Shown: one piece after another, positions 35,051 to 45,635 of the stretch
How positions within the stretch are numbered: position 1 is the first letter of the stretch
Layout: every line of letters starts with the position of its first letter
Assembly (NCBI RefSeq): GCF_900104145.1
Contig: NZ_FNLB01000001.1
Location: 1-64,000 of the forward strand
Direction of reading: 5' to 3'
Length of the DNA stretch: 64,000 nt
From: Pseudovibrio sp. Tun.PSC04-5.I4
Lineage (GTDB): Bacteria; Pseudomonadota; Alphaproteobacteria; Rhizobiales; Stappiaceae
Position numbers and translations under genes: made by a program
The notes under the pieces: model-generated
What the model saw: the letters and a program-made list of their open reading frames with translations, nothing else
Told to the model about the DNA's origin: nothing
Databases searched by the model: none

Positions 35051-35380
35051 ATGAATGAACAGAGCATTTCTCTGCCCTTTCACTTTAAAGAGGATGGTGA
35101 GGAAGAAGACGTGTACGATCTGCTGCAGGCCGGTGTGGAAAATGGTTTCACGGTAAGCACTTATGCCACACCGCGCCAGATGGAACCCGACTATGATCCC
35201 ACTACAGAAAAGCTGGGACCACCATTGGCAACCTACACTGCCCCAACAGCGAGGACGCGCCTGCAGGCTACTCTGCGCAATGTGACGGAGGCCTCTGCTC
35301 TACCAGTACTCAAGGGCGGGATTTCCTGGGTATCAGGCCAGTCGAGGAAGATGAAATTATCTATTCCTGTCCCCCGATAG
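35051..35380 (+). CDS. unrecognised ORF, possibly frameshifted
   Basis: 109 residues beginning MNEQSISLPFHFKEDGEEED. I recognise no family. A second open frame overlapping its end (about 35313-35610, ending TPGINRCVFK) could be its continuation after a shift. It lies directly against the IS6 remnant, so it may be a truncated gene. The rest of the stretch to 36282 holds only one hairpin and no gene I can support. Confidence 0.25.
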   Translation: MNEQSISLPFHFKEDGEEEDVYDLLQAGVENGFTVSTYATPRQMEPDYDPTTEKLGPPLATYTAPTARTRLQATLRNVTEASALPVLKGGISWVSGQSRKMKLSIPVPR

Positions 35381-35677
35381 CCAGCCCTTCCAAGGGCTTT
35401 CAGATATCCGGCCCTTGGAGTGTGCTCCGGATGACCGCATCTGATGGCAAGTGCTGCGATAAGTCGTTCCATGATAAGCTCTGTTCGGTCAAAAATGTCA
35501 ATTCCACTGGTACGGGGCTTATGGTTGACGCGCCCTTAGGAGTCGCCAAATTGCTTTCGAAAAAGCTGGATGGCCAGACTCCGGGCATTAACCGCTGCGT
35601 ATTTAAATAGGCAGCAGGTGCATCAGGTCGGAATTTGGCCGATCCAAAGTAAGCCTGACACCGGAATAAAAACACCT

Positions 35678-35702
35678 TAACCTGCCCATTGTCGGCAGGT
35701 TA
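35678..35702. terminator. 9-bp hairpin, possible terminator
   Basis: TAACCTGCC/GGCAGGTTA with a 7-nt loop. A T-rich tail follows only on the minus strand, where no gene is evident upstream. Confidence 0.3.
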
Positions 35703-36282
35703 GGTTCAAAACCCTCAAATCAATCTGTAATTATCACGCTTCATGCGTGCATCAACAATTTATAAATGATCGACTTTGAGTTGAACTGTGTCTCAGGTTG
35801 GATAGTCCCAGGGCTAAGACGCACGTCCGCTTTGGTCACACAGCTACATGCTACGCCAGCAAAATGTTGTAAACGGGCCTGCATTTGGAGTGATGCTTTA
35901 TTTTCATTTTAGGCAACTCAGGACGGAATATATTTCAATGGATGGCCCTATATTTCCATCCCACAGGAATGCCAACGTTGCGCAAAAAGTCATGGGCTTG
36001 GCAATCTGCATCCTAAACGTAAATTGAGTATTTCGACCAAACTTAGAGATTGCACGTGGCCTCAGTGGAAGGGTGCCACAAACACTTCGTGGGTGCTGTG
36101 AGAGGGAAGATGTGTGCTGCTGTTGGAGATGCAAATTGTAGAAACAGAAATGAGAATAATAGAGGATATCCTCTAATAATACCGTTAGTGATATTCAAAA
36201 AAAATCAACTTGAAGTAGATGTTTTAAATTAGGTTCATTTCGTGCATCCCGCATGTTTTCCGGCTTCAGGTGATCAAATTTT

Positions 36283-39200
36283 ATGAATAAGCCTCAACTC
36301 TTCTTCACTAGAGCTTTAATCTTGGCATCAACGGCCCTCTCCCTCTCTCTACCTGCTCATGCAGGTGGAGAAGGTGGTCGGGCACTAATAGGCGAAGGTG
36401 GAGACGGTGGAGATGGTGCGGATGGCGTGGCGACAAGCGGAGTAATTTCCAGCAGCATATTTGGTGGAGGAGGTGGAGCTGGAGGCGGTCCGACTAGCCC
36501 TACAACACCAGGTGAAGCTGGAAGTGGTGGCAATGGTGGCTCCCTGGGAAATAACAGCACAGCTTCTGAAGGCGGTTCAGGATCAAGTGGGGTTCGATAT
36601 GACGGTGAGAATGGCGGGGATGGAGCTGGGGGCATTGGTGGTTCAGCAGGGGCGACTGAAGATGGAGCCGATGGCTTAACAGCAGGAGCTGGCGGCGGCG
36701 GCGGTTACGGAAAGACTAGTGGGTTCCACGGCGGTGGTGGAGGTGGTAGTGACGCAGTTCGTATGATTGGTGACGTAATTGTTAACGTCGGGACCTCCGT
36801 GAGCGGGGGCAATGGCGGAGCTTCTGGAAGTGGTAGTGGCAAAGGCGGTTCAGGAATTGAAGCTAGGGTGGGTGGTCTTTTACTCACCAACCGTAGCTTC
36901 AATTCAAGGCGGAAATGGAGGATATGGTCGTTATGGCAGTGCAGCTGGCGGCATAGCCGTTGATCTTTCTGGAGGGGCCTACACCATTCATAATGAAGGC
37001 AGTATTATTGGGGGAAACAAGGCAAAAGGTATCGTTGGTTCAAATATTGAAATAACCAATAGCGGTACTATTCAAGGTGGCGAAATTTCTACTGGAAATT
37101 ATGCTTCAGCAATAAAGTTTGGATCCGGAATAAATCGTCTTACAATTACATCGGAATCAAACATAATTGGCAGAGTTGAAGCAACAACGAGCACCAATGA
37201 CGCATTCATATTGGGAGGAAACACAAGTGCTTTCTTTAATGTAAATGATATCGGAAATAGCTCACAATACCAGGGTTTTGAAACCTATCAAAAGAATGGT
37301 TCCTCAACTTGGACATTGACAGGTACTGGTGTTCAGAACTGGGATGTCGCACAAGGCCGCCTCAAGGGCAATACGGTTAGCATTCAAGGCGATGTTGATA
37401 TTGCAGCGACCGCAGAACTTGAGCTTGATCAATCAAATGATGGAGCTTTTGCCGGAGATATCTCTGGCGCAGGACAGTTGATTAAATCCGGCACGAGTAC
37501 AATCACGCTCACTGGTACCAACAGCTATACTGGCGGCACGACAATCAACGCAGGTCTGCTTTCTATCTCCGATATGGCGCAGTTGGGAACTGGAGAAATC
37601 CTGCTCAATGGCGGTACATTCCAAACAACAGGCAATAGCGATCTAACAACAGATAAATTTGATCTGGATGCCGCTGGCGGCGAACTTGATGTCTCCAGTA
37701 AGAGCTTTACGCTGACCGGAGATGTGAGCACGACAAGTAATCTGCAGAAAACAGGTACTGGCGCCCTTGTCCTTGACGCGACTTCTAACACAATCAGCGG
37801 CGGCACATCCGTTCAAAATGGATCACTTATTGTTGGCAGCACTTCCGGCATGAGCGCTGTACAGCTCATCAGTGACGTCACGGTTGAGAATTCTGCTGTG
37901 CTGGGTGGTCATGGAACGATCATTGGCGATGTGACTAACAATAATGGCCGCATCGCGCCAGGTAACTCTATAGGCACCACAACAATCACCGGGAGCTACT
38001 CGGGTGTTGGTAGTTTGGAGATTGAAGTTGAGGGTGATACCAAACTTGCCGACAAACTCGTTGTTAATGGCACAGTTGATGTGAGTGGAACTGCTCTTGA
38101 TCTGGTCCTGACACCTGCAGGCAAAGCTGATTGGAGTGTCGACCCGACAGGCCCTTTTATTATTGTTGAGAATGATGGAACCGATGCAATCACTGGAACG
38201 TTTGCTTCAGTTTCCGACAATCTACTCTTTATCGACACCACGCTTGACTATGCCGCAGGCACGAATAACAATGATATCGAACTCACGCTCACACGAAATG
38301 ACGTCGAGTTTGCTAGTTCTGCAAGAACTGTAAACCAGAAAGCATCTGGGTCAGCGGTGCAAAACCTTGGCTCCGGTAATGCTGTCTATAATGCGCTTAT
38401 CGCAACTGTGAGTGATGAAGCTGCGGCTCAAGCTGCATTTGATAGTCTTTCTGGCGAGATCAATGCTTCCGCTCGCAGCATTCTTATTGAAAATAGCCGC
38501 TTCGTTCGCAACGCTGTCAACGATCGTTTGTATGCATCAGCCACCAGAAATTCAGAAACCAGCGGAGCTCAGACAACTCAGCTTGGCTCTTTAACTTTAT
38601 GGAACACGACCTTTGGGAGCTGGGGTAAAGCAGATAGCGACGGGAACGCTGCCTCTGTTGAGCATTCAACCGGGGGTGTTTTGTTTGGTGCAGATGGTGA
38701 CGTATTCGGAAATGTTCGTGTGGGCCTGACCGGCGGGTATAGCCGAACCAAAGTCAGTGCAGGCGACAGAAACTCCTCTGCAACCAGCGATAACTACACG
38801 CTTGGTGGATATGCGGGCACTCAGTTCAACGCTTTCTCTCTTCGTGCAGGCACTGCTCTGACATGGCATCAAATTGAGACAGAGCGCTCTGTTACTGTTT
38901 CTGCCGGATCGTTTACCGATGAACTTGAAGCCGATCAAAATGCAGCTCAATTGCAAGCATTTGGTGAGTTGGGTTATGGATTTAATTTTGGGCCAACATC
39001 CATCGAGCCGTTTGCGGGCTTAGCCCATGTTCATCTTATGAGCCAGGGTTTTACTGAAGACGGCGGAGCATCAGCTCTTTCAGCCAAGGAACAAAGTGCT
39101 GCCGTGACCTTCTCCACACTTGGAGTGCGTGCTACATCGCAGTTTACTCTGGGCGGGATGGGGCTAACAGCACGAGGTCTTGCGGGCTGGCAGCATGCTT

Positions 39201-39415
39201 CTAACGACGCAATCAACTTTACCCAAAGTTTTGCTGGCACCGGGGACACGTTTACAGTTGTTGGCACTCCAATTGCAAAAGACATTGGCATCCTTGAAGC
39301 TGGTTTAGATCTTGCCATTAACGAGCGCGCTCAATTTGGGCTTTCCTATACAGGCCAACTTGCAAGGGAAAGTACAAAACATGGCCTAACTGCAAGATTG
39401 AATTTGCAGTTTTGA
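36283..39415 (+). pseudogene. autotransporter adhesin with glycine-rich passenger, frameshifted
   Basis: An AGGTGA site precedes ATG 36283. A signal peptide (NKPQLFFTRALILAS to PAHA) is followed by about 170 residues dominated by Gly, Ser, Ala and Asp. Near 36885-36895 the frame shifts: frame one ends at 36963, while ASIQGGNGGYGRYG continues in the frame that ends at 39415. The rest has autotransporter-associated beta-strand repeats (GAGQLIKSGTSTITLTG, NSYTGGTTINAG) and a C-terminal 12-strand beta-barrel ending in aromatic Phe (LTARLNLQF), giving about 1,043 residues overall. The shift is next to CTTTTA but is not a classic slippery site. It may be inactivation, phase change or a sequencing error. 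Confidence 0.8.
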
Positions 39416-39546
39416 TTGAGCAGACATGTGCGAATGGCAGGCATGGTCACAGAGCGACATACCGGGAATATCTATGTAAATAGGGCTACAAGCGGTCGGT
39501 CGCTCATTTCAACCACTGTTAGACTGTTTTTCTCAGATAAAAGTTC

Positions 39547-39730
39547 TCACGACGCAACAAAGACGCTTTGCTCTTCTTCACTCAGTTCGGCCCAAAAGCC
39601 GTCTGTTGCTAGAATAAGTGAGGTGTTATCGACTTGGATTGTTTTAGTGCCCCTGTCCGCTGTCCTAAGACAGAGGACACCAGAGCGTATATGAAGGCAA
39701 TTATCTACGTTTCATCTGAAAAGCCTGACC
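39547..39730 (-). pseudogene. PP2C-type protein phosphatase, C-terminal fragment
   Basis: A leftward frame reads DNCLHIRSGVLCLRT, then NTSLILATDGFWAELSEEEQ and ends VAS at 39547. The ATDGFW block is the metal-binding motif of PP2C phosphatases. The upstream part is lost at the IS6-family end at 39743. It is a remnant only. Confidence 0.55.
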
Positions 39731-39742
39731 GGCCGCCGATGG

Positions 39743-39935
39743 TTGTGTCGCAAAGTTTAGTCGGAGTCCAACTCTGATCGTTTCGTTTACAATCGACGCG
39801 CTCTGAATTGGCGGTTTGAGGTTTGGTGAGTTGATCACGATACCCTCAACCGCTGGTTATCAAGCGATTGACTAGGCCAATGATGGGCTTCAAGGCCTTT
39901 CATTCAGCCGCCGCTACACTCGATGGGATCTAGTC
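39743..39935 (+). mobile_element. IS6-family remnant C, internally deleted
   Basis: The end GGTTGTGTCGCAAAGTTTAG is 95 percent identical to that of remnant B. It is joined through a deletion to transposase pieces VIKRLTRPMMGFKAF and AAATLDGI on the plus strand. Bases 39936-39981 hold nothing further. Confidence 0.65.
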
Positions 39936-39981
39936 TTTTGATCGATACAGGCAAAACTGCGTCTCGAATATAGTCGATCTT

Positions 39982-41037
39982 TCATAGTTCCGGCTCCACT
40001 TTCTTGGCAGGGGGTGGAGCTGTGCTGCCTCTTTCGACCAGGCGGCAACCTAATTCTACACGGCGTGCGCTCCGTTCGCCATCTGGCAGAGTGAGAGCTT
40101 CTTCAAGCAGGTTGAGTGCGACATGCCCGATCTCCTCCATAGGGACATGCATTGTGGTGAGGGGAGGATTGGAGAGTTCTCCGAATAATGCATTGTCAAA
40201 GCCTGTTACAGATACGTCCTTGGGAACGTTGTAGCCCGTATTTTGAAGTGCATTGATGGCGCCAAGTGCAACATTGTCTGCTGAGCAGAAGAACGCAGTA
40301 TAGGGGGCGATACCATCATGCTCCCTCAACCACTTTCCCATATTGTCTTCAACCACGTCCTGCTGGTAATCACCAACGTCAATCACCATCTCGGGATGAG
40401 TTTCAAGGCCAGCCAGCCGAAGAGCGTCAAGGTACCCCTCTGTTCTTTGACGGCCAACACGGCGACGACCCCAAGTCAAATGACCAATATTGCGATGTCC
40501 CAGTTTAAGGAGGTGGTCCACGGCCAGTTTTGCGCCGTATCGGTTGCTCGGGGTCACTGTATCAACCCGCATGGATGGATCTTGACCGCTAAGAATGACT
40601 GAGGAACAGGGCAGTTTAGCCAAGACATCTATGAGTTCTTGCTTGTCATCTTGCATGACAGCAATGCCCTGAGGTCGGTGTTTCATAACCGCGCGGCTGA
40701 CATTGGCGGGGTCGATCTGCTCATCCTCTTCAATATGAGGGATGAGACGGATACCGCGACTTTGGCATTCCTTCCGAAATGCGTTGAGCATGGTCCAAGC
40801 GACGAAGTTTCTGTCGGATTTTGGAAAGGCTTTTTTTGTTCCTACCAAAAGTACAGTCGAGAGAAGAGAAATAGAGGCTTTACGTCGTCTCTTCGCAAGA
40901 TATCCGGTTTCACGAGCAACGCTTAATACACGTTCCTGCACTTGGCTGCTTATGGGAGCCGATGCATTTAAGACATGTGAAACCGTGCTGATTGACACGT
41001 TCGCGAGTTCTGCAATTTGCTTGATACCGGTTGCCAC
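39982..41037 (-). CDS. LacI-family repressor of the pectin-oligosaccharide operon
   Basis: 351 residues. The helix-turn-helix is at the N-terminus (IKQIAELANVSISTVSHVLN), followed by a periplasmic-binding-protein-like effector domain (VILSGQDPSMRVDTV, HLLKLGHRNIGHLTW, VSVTGFDNALFGEL). GTG 41037 has a TGGAAG site; a TTG at 41055 is an alternative. It is divergent from the importer/catabolic operon, with the same palindrome in front of each, so it probably represses both until an unsaturated uronide or its breakdown product binds. Confidence 0.88.
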   Translation of the reverse strand: MATGIKQIAELANVSISTVSHVLNASAPISSQVQERVLSVARETGYLAKRRRKASISLLSTVLLVGTKKAFPKSDRNFVAWTMLNAFRKECQSRGIRLIPHIEEDEQIDPANVSRAVMKHRPQGIAVMQDDKQELIDVLAKLPCSSVILSGQDPSMRVDTVTPSNRYGAKLAVDHLLKLGHRNIGHLTWGRRRVGRQRTEGYLDALRLAGLETHPEMVIDVGDYQQDVVEDNMGKWLREHDGIAPYTAFFCSADNVALGAINALQNTGYNVPKDVSVTGFDNALFGELSNPPLTTMHVPMEEIGHVALNLLEEALTLPDGERSARRVELGCRLVERGSTAPPPAKKVEPEL

Positions 41038-41077
41038 GAAACTTCCATTCTTCAAGGTTTCTATAAGTAAGTAGTGA

Positions 41078-41093
41078 ATGAAAATATTTTCAT
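41078..41093. promoter_or_regulatory. operator copy 1, ATGAAAATATTTTCAT
   Basis: A perfect 16-bp palindrome 41 bp before the LacI-type gene start. It is identical to the copy at 41313 and is probably the autoregulatory site. Confidence 0.8.
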
Positions 41094-41312
41094 ATGCAAC
41101 GCTTACGTATGGGAGGAAACAGAGATTATGAAGTGGTTTGTTGATGAAATTTACTTATGTATTTCAAAAATAGTACCAAACATTCTTATAGATATTAGTC
41201 AGCATACTTCGCTAATAAATTGATTCAACTGAGCAAATAACTGATTTCACAAGGATGGGATGATTTTGAAATTATTAGGTGTGTTTGCGAGTTATTTGTG
41301 GAAGTTATAATG

Positions 41313-41328
41313 ATGAAAATATTTTCAT
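41313..41328. promoter_or_regulatory. operator copy 2, ATGAAAATATTTTCAT
   Basis: Identical to copy 1, with 235 bp between the starts of the two copies, and 161 bp before the substrate-binding protein gene. Looping between the two sites is possible. Confidence 0.8.
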
Positions 41329-41488
41329 AATACCACCTTGTTGTCGTGGACTTCTCCTGTAACCTCCGCCGGGCAAGTGATTGTCATAATTGGTCTTATT
41401 GAGATTGAACATGGCCACTATGCTTATTTTGGAAGGCTCTGTCGTCGTCGGGGAGGAACTGATTGCGCGGGGCTGGGGGGAGAATTTG

Positions 41489-43390
41489 ATGAAGAGCGTA
41501 ACTCTTACGTCGATTGTTGCTTTGACGCTGCCACTGTTGGCTGCCAACAGTTGGGCTTATAGCGAAGCACCTATGTTAAAAAAACTGGTTGAAGCTGGGC
41601 AGCTTCCGTCCGTTGATGAGCGTCTGCCAAAAAATCCACGCGTCATTCCTGTTTATGACAGCATTGGTACATACGGCGGCGTTATGAAGCGTGCATTCAA
41701 AGGTCCAAGTGATCGTTGGGGGCCGACAAAGCTCATGGAAGAGCGTGTCGTTGAAACCTACATGGATGCGGACAAGAACCTATCATTAGTACCTGGCTGG
41801 ATTAGTGAGTATTCTGTCAGTGATGACTCTCGAGAGTTTACCTTTAAAATTCGCGAGGGTCTGCGCTGGTCTGACGGCGCTTTGGTCACTACTCGTGATG
41901 TGCGTTTTTGGTATGAAGACGTGTTCCTCAATAAAGAGCTGATGCCAAACGTTAAGGCGCTTTACACCTCTGATGGTGTGCCAATGAAACTGTCTTTTCC
42001 CGATGAACTTACCTTTACTGTTTCCTTTGAAAAACCTTACCCGCTGTTTTTAACCGTGCTGGCCAAAGAGAGCACTGGCCGTCCTGGTTTGGATCGGCCC
42101 GGTTTCATTGAGCCATTCCATTATTTGAAAGAATATCATCCTGCTTATGCAGATCCAGCCAAGCTGGAAGCTGCGGTTGCTAAGTATGGCGCCAAAAAGT
42201 GGACTGATCTATGGGATTCAAAAGGCCAAATTCAAGCTTGGTGGTTCAACCCGGATATGCCGGTTTTGACTGCGTGGCGTGTGAAAACACCACCGCCATC
42301 AAGCACAGTGGTGATGGAACGTAACCCTTACTATTACGGCGTGGACGCAGAAGGAAATCAGCTTCCTTACATCGATCAGATCGAACATCGTCTCTTCCAG
42401 GATGCTCAAGCCATAAATTTCATGGCAATTCAGGGTGAGATTGACCTACAGAACCGCCACATCAATGTCGCTGACTTTACACTGCTAAAAGAAAACGAGG
42501 CCAAGGGTGATTATACCATTGAGAAATGGGTCAAGGCGCTCACATGGTCGATTATTCCAAACCTCAACTCAGCGGATGAAGTTAAACAAGCGCTGTTTGA
42601 AGATATCCGCTTCCGCGAAGCGCTAAACGTATCTGTTGACCGTGAAACCATCAATGAATTGGCTTTCTCCGGCCTTGGGGAAGCCCGGCAGGCAAGTCCA
42701 ATTTCCGGTTCTCCGTTCTATGATGAAGAAGCAGAATCCAAATGGACGAATTTTGATCCTGATCGTGCGGAAGTGCTTTTGGACGAACTGGGTCTGACTG
42801 AGCGTGACGGAGATGGTTATCGTCTGATGGCGGATGGACGCCGACTGAGCTTCGTGCTTGAAACGCGCTGGGATATTCAAGGCGAGCTTCTAGAAGTGGT
42901 CCGCACCTACTGGCAGGATGTAGGTATTGAAGTGTTGGTGCGTATCATTGACCGTACCCTTTATCAGCAACATGTTGATACAGCTGACTTTGACATGGTT
43001 CTGGATACATTTGATCGTTCTTCCGTGATTACAGCTGATCCACTGCGTTTCCTTGGTCGTTATGGCTTTGCGCAAAGTTATTATACTTGGTGGACGACAG
43101 GTGGTGAGACTGGCGTGGAGCCGCCGAAGGAACACCCAATCCGTAAGGTTTGGCAAGCGTGGGAATCTGCGCAAACTGCCAGCAACCTTGAGGAAGCCAA
43201 TGCATATGCTCAGGAAATGGTGACATTACACAAGCAGTACGGCTGGCATGTGGGGTTGGTTGGTGAAACGCCTGCGATATACGTTCGCAAAAATAACCTG
43301 AAAAACTTCCCTGTGGGGCTCGTCCATGACGACGCATTACGCGGCGTTGGCCTCGCATATCCGCAGCAGCTCTACTTCTCCCAAGATTAA
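41489..43390 (+). CDS. family 5 extracellular solute-binding protein (oligosaccharide importer)
   Basis: 633 residues. A signal peptide (MKSVTLTSIVALTLPLLAAN, cut after about residue 24) is followed by the SBP_bac_5 fold: REFTFKIREGLRWSDG and VTTRDVRFWYEDV are family signatures. ATG 41489 has a GGGGGGAGA site; a longer frame from 41390 would hide the signal peptide. Members bind peptides or, in Rhizobiales-type catabolic operons, plant-wall oligosaccharides. The neighbours point to oligogalacturonides or rhamnogalacturonan fragments. Confidence 0.88.
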   Translation: MKSVTLTSIVALTLPLLAANSWAYSEAPMLKKLVEAGQLPSVDERLPKNPRVIPVYDSIGTYGGVMKRAFKGPSDRWGPTKLMEERVVETYMDADKNLSLVPGWISEYSVSDDSREFTFKIREGLRWSDGALVTTRDVRFWYEDVFLNKELMPNVKALYTSDGVPMKLSFPDELTFTVSFEKPYPLFLTVLAKESTGRPGLDRPGFIEPFHYLKEYHPAYADPAKLEAAVAKYGAKKWTDLWDSKGQIQAWWFNPDMPVLTAWRVKTPPPSSTVVMERNPYYYGVDAEGNQLPYIDQIEHRLFQDAQAINFMAIQGEIDLQNRHINVADFTLLKENEAKGDYTIEKWVKALTWSIIPNLNSADEVKQALFEDIRFREALNVSVDRETINELAFSGLGEARQASPISGSPFYDEEAESKWTNFDPDRAEVLLDELGLTERDGDGYRLMADGRRLSFVLETRWDIQGELLEVVRTYWQDVGIEVLVRIIDRTLYQQHVDTADFDMVLDTFDRSSVITADPLRFLGRYGFAQSYYTWWTTGGETGVEPPKEHPIRKVWQAWESAQTASNLEEANAYAQEMVTLHKQYGWHVGLVGETPAIYVRKNNLKNFPVGLVHDDALRGVGLAYPQQLYFSQD

Positions 43391-43487
43391 TCTGCTCTGC
43401 GGTTGAGCTGGTGGTGAACTTCCCAAATTGCCACCAGCTCAATTTCACAATGCTTCCATGCAAGTACAAGAAAACGGAAAAAGGGAC

Positions 43488-44474
43488 ATGGCAGGTTATA
43501 TTGTGCGTCGCCTCTTGTGGTCGATCCCCACATTGTTCGTTATCACAGTGGTTACATTTGTTATTATTCAGCTGCCACCAGGTGACTATGTTACCGCATA
43601 TATCGCGGAACTGGTGGAAACTGGTGAAGTTATCGATGTCGAAACAGCAGCTCAGCTTCGTCACGAATTCGGCCTTGATCGTCCTATGTACGAGCAGTTC
43701 TTTACCTGGATAGGTGGAATTTTGCTCCATGGTGACTTTGGACTATCTCTAGATTGGAAACTACCGGTTTCCGACCTCATCTGGGGCCGTCTAGGGCTTA
43801 CCTTGATGATCTCCATTCTTTCTTTGTTGATGACTTGGGTGATTGCTATACCGATCGGTGTTTACTCAGCAACTCGGCAGTATTCATTCCTCGATCACCT
43901 CTTCACTGTTCTTGGTTTCCTTGGCCGCGGTATTCCCGACTTCCTGCTTGCGCTGGTGTTGATGTGGATGGGATTCTTATACTTCAATCTCCACGTTGGA
44001 GGCTTGTTCTCGCCCGAGTTTGAAAATGCAGCATGGTCTTTCGCGAAGTTCACCGACCTTCTCTCTCATCTTTGGGTCCCTGTTCTTGTGCTCTCGACAG
44101 GCGGTGCTGCGGGCCTGTTACGCATCATGCGTGCAAACATGCTGGAAGAACTTGGCAAGCCCTATGTTGAAACTGCTTATGCGCAAGGTTTGAGCGAGCG
44201 GCAGGTTGTTTGGCGGTACCCGGTGCGCGTAGCTCTGAACCCGTTCATCTCTACGGTGGGGTGGGCTCTGCCTGCGCTTATTTCAGGCGATGTTATCACT
44301 GCAGTTGTTTTGAACTTGCCGACCACCGGGCCTTTGCTTCTTCGTTCGTTGCAAAATCAGGACATGTACCTGGCTGGCGGTTTCATTCTCATTCTTAGCG
44401 TCTTCACCATCATCGGCACGTTGCTTTCAGACATTCTGCTGGTGCTGACCGATCCACGCATTCGTCATTCGTGA
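43488..44474 (+). CDS. ABC permease, DppB/OppB type
   Basis: 328 residues with six transmembrane helices. The N-terminus YIVRRLLWSIPTLFVITVVTF and the EAA-type loop (YVETAYAQGLSERQV) are those of DppB permeases. ATG 43488 follows AAAAAGGGAC. It forms the channel with the next permease. Confidence 0.9.
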   Translation: MAGYIVRRLLWSIPTLFVITVVTFVIIQLPPGDYVTAYIAELVETGEVIDVETAAQLRHEFGLDRPMYEQFFTWIGGILLHGDFGLSLDWKLPVSDLIWGRLGLTLMISILSLLMTWVIAIPIGVYSATRQYSFLDHLFTVLGFLGRGIPDFLLALVLMWMGFLYFNLHVGGLFSPEFENAAWSFAKFTDLLSHLWVPVLVLSTGGAAGLLRIMRANMLEELGKPYVETAYAQGLSERQVVWRYPVRVALNPFISTVGWALPALISGDVITAVVLNLPTTGPLLLRSLQNQDMYLAGGFILILSVFTIIGTLLSDILLVLTDPRIRHS

Positions 44475-44480
44475 GGGACT

Positions 44481-45623
44481 ATGTCAGAGCAAACATTATC
44501 CGGTTCTGCCGTAGAACCTGAAGTAAAAGTAACAGAGAACTCAACCTACACAGCAAAGCCGCTGACTTTGATGTGGTGGCGTTTCAAAAAGCACAAATTA
44601 GCGGTGTGGTCTCTGGGCATTATTATCGTGCTCTACCTTATCGCCGCATTCGCAGGGTTCTTGGCACCTTATGATCCATTCCGGCATAACCGTCTGCATC
44701 CTTTTGTTCCGCCGCAATCTATCCATCTCTTTAGTGAGGATGGCAGTTTTGAAGGCCCGTTTGTCTATGGGTTGAAACGCCATCGTGACCCTGTAACCGC
44801 CCGCTTATCCTTTGAAGAAGACACTCAGAAAATCAATCGTATTCAGCTCTTCGTGACGGGCGATAAGTACAATTTCTGGGGCTTTATTCCCACGACTAGG
44901 CACTTGTATGGTGTTGAGGGACGTCGGAACAGGATTTACATTCTTGGAACAGATAAGCTGGGTCGAGATCTGTTTTCTCGCCTTACTTACGGTGCCCGGG
45001 TGACACTTTCCGTTGGTTTGATCGGTGTTTTCTTTAGCTTTATCATAGGTATTACGCTTGGCAGCCTTGCTGGACTGATTGGCGGGACAATTGATACAAT
45101 TATTCAGCGCATGGCCGAGCTGGTGCGATCTATTCCAACTATTCCCTTATGGCTGGGGCTAGCCGCGGCGTTGCCCGTGAATTGGGATCCGATCATCGTC
45201 TATCTGCTCATAACGGTCATTCTGGCACTGATTGGTTGGACAAACCTTGCTCGTGTGGTTCGTGGTCACTTTATGACCATCCGCAATCAGGATTTTGTTC
45301 TTGCTGCACGGCTTTCTGGGGCAACCAAAACACGCATTGTCACCCGGCATATGCTGCCTTCTATGACGTCCTATGTGATTGCCGCGATCTCCCTTGCCAT
45401 TCCTGAGATGATCCTTGGTGAAACAGCTTTGAGTTTCCTTGGGTTGGGCTTGCGTCCACCTGTGGTCAGTTGGGGTGTACTTTTGCAGGATGCGCAGAAC
45501 TTGCGTTCGATTGCATTGGCCCCGTGGCTCCTCCTTCCCGGAATCGCGATTGTCGTGACTATCCTTGCTTTTAACTTCCTCGGCGATGGCTTGCGTGATG
45601 CTGCCGACCCCTATCAGAAATAA
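44481..45623 (+). CDS. ABC permease, DppC/OppC type
   Basis: 380 residues. The N-terminal membrane anchor is followed by a long periplasmic insert (about residues 70-155, including FWGFIPTTRHLYGVEG) and then the five-helix permease core with GTDKLGRDLFSRLTYGAR and the EAA loop DFVLAARLSGATKTRI. The insert is longer than in standard dipeptide permeases, which fits a bulkier ligand. It lies 6 bp after the first permease. Confidence 0.9.
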   Translation: MSEQTLSGSAVEPEVKVTENSTYTAKPLTLMWWRFKKHKLAVWSLGIIIVLYLIAAFAGFLAPYDPFRHNRLHPFVPPQSIHLFSEDGSFEGPFVYGLKRHRDPVTARLSFEEDTQKINRIQLFVTGDKYNFWGFIPTTRHLYGVEGRRNRIYILGTDKLGRDLFSRLTYGARVTLSVGLIGVFFSFIIGITLGSLAGLIGGTIDTIIQRMAELVRSIPTIPLWLGLAAALPVNWDPIIVYLLITVILALIGWTNLARVVRGHFMTIRNQDFVLAARLSGATKTRIVTRHMLPSMTSYVIAAISLAIPEMILGETALSFLGLGLRPPVVSWGVLLQDAQNLRSIALAPWLLLPGIAIVVTILAFNFLGDGLRDAADPYQK

Positions 45624-45635
45624 GGAGAACGGATC

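Noticed and set aside
36880..36896. programmed -1 frameshift in the autotransporter
   Set aside because: The required shift is +1 in sense and the local CTTTTAC does not fit the X-XXY-YYZ slippery rule, so I treat it as a lesion or possible slippage instead.
39416..39694. plus-strand ORF of 92 residues after the autotransporter
   Set aside because: The opposite strand carries a recognisable PP2C phosphatase C-terminus, so this frame is its shadow.
43029..43730. 233-residue minus-strand ORF across the solute-binding protein/permease junction
   Set aside because: Overlaps two clear genes on the other strand; no domain and no start signal.
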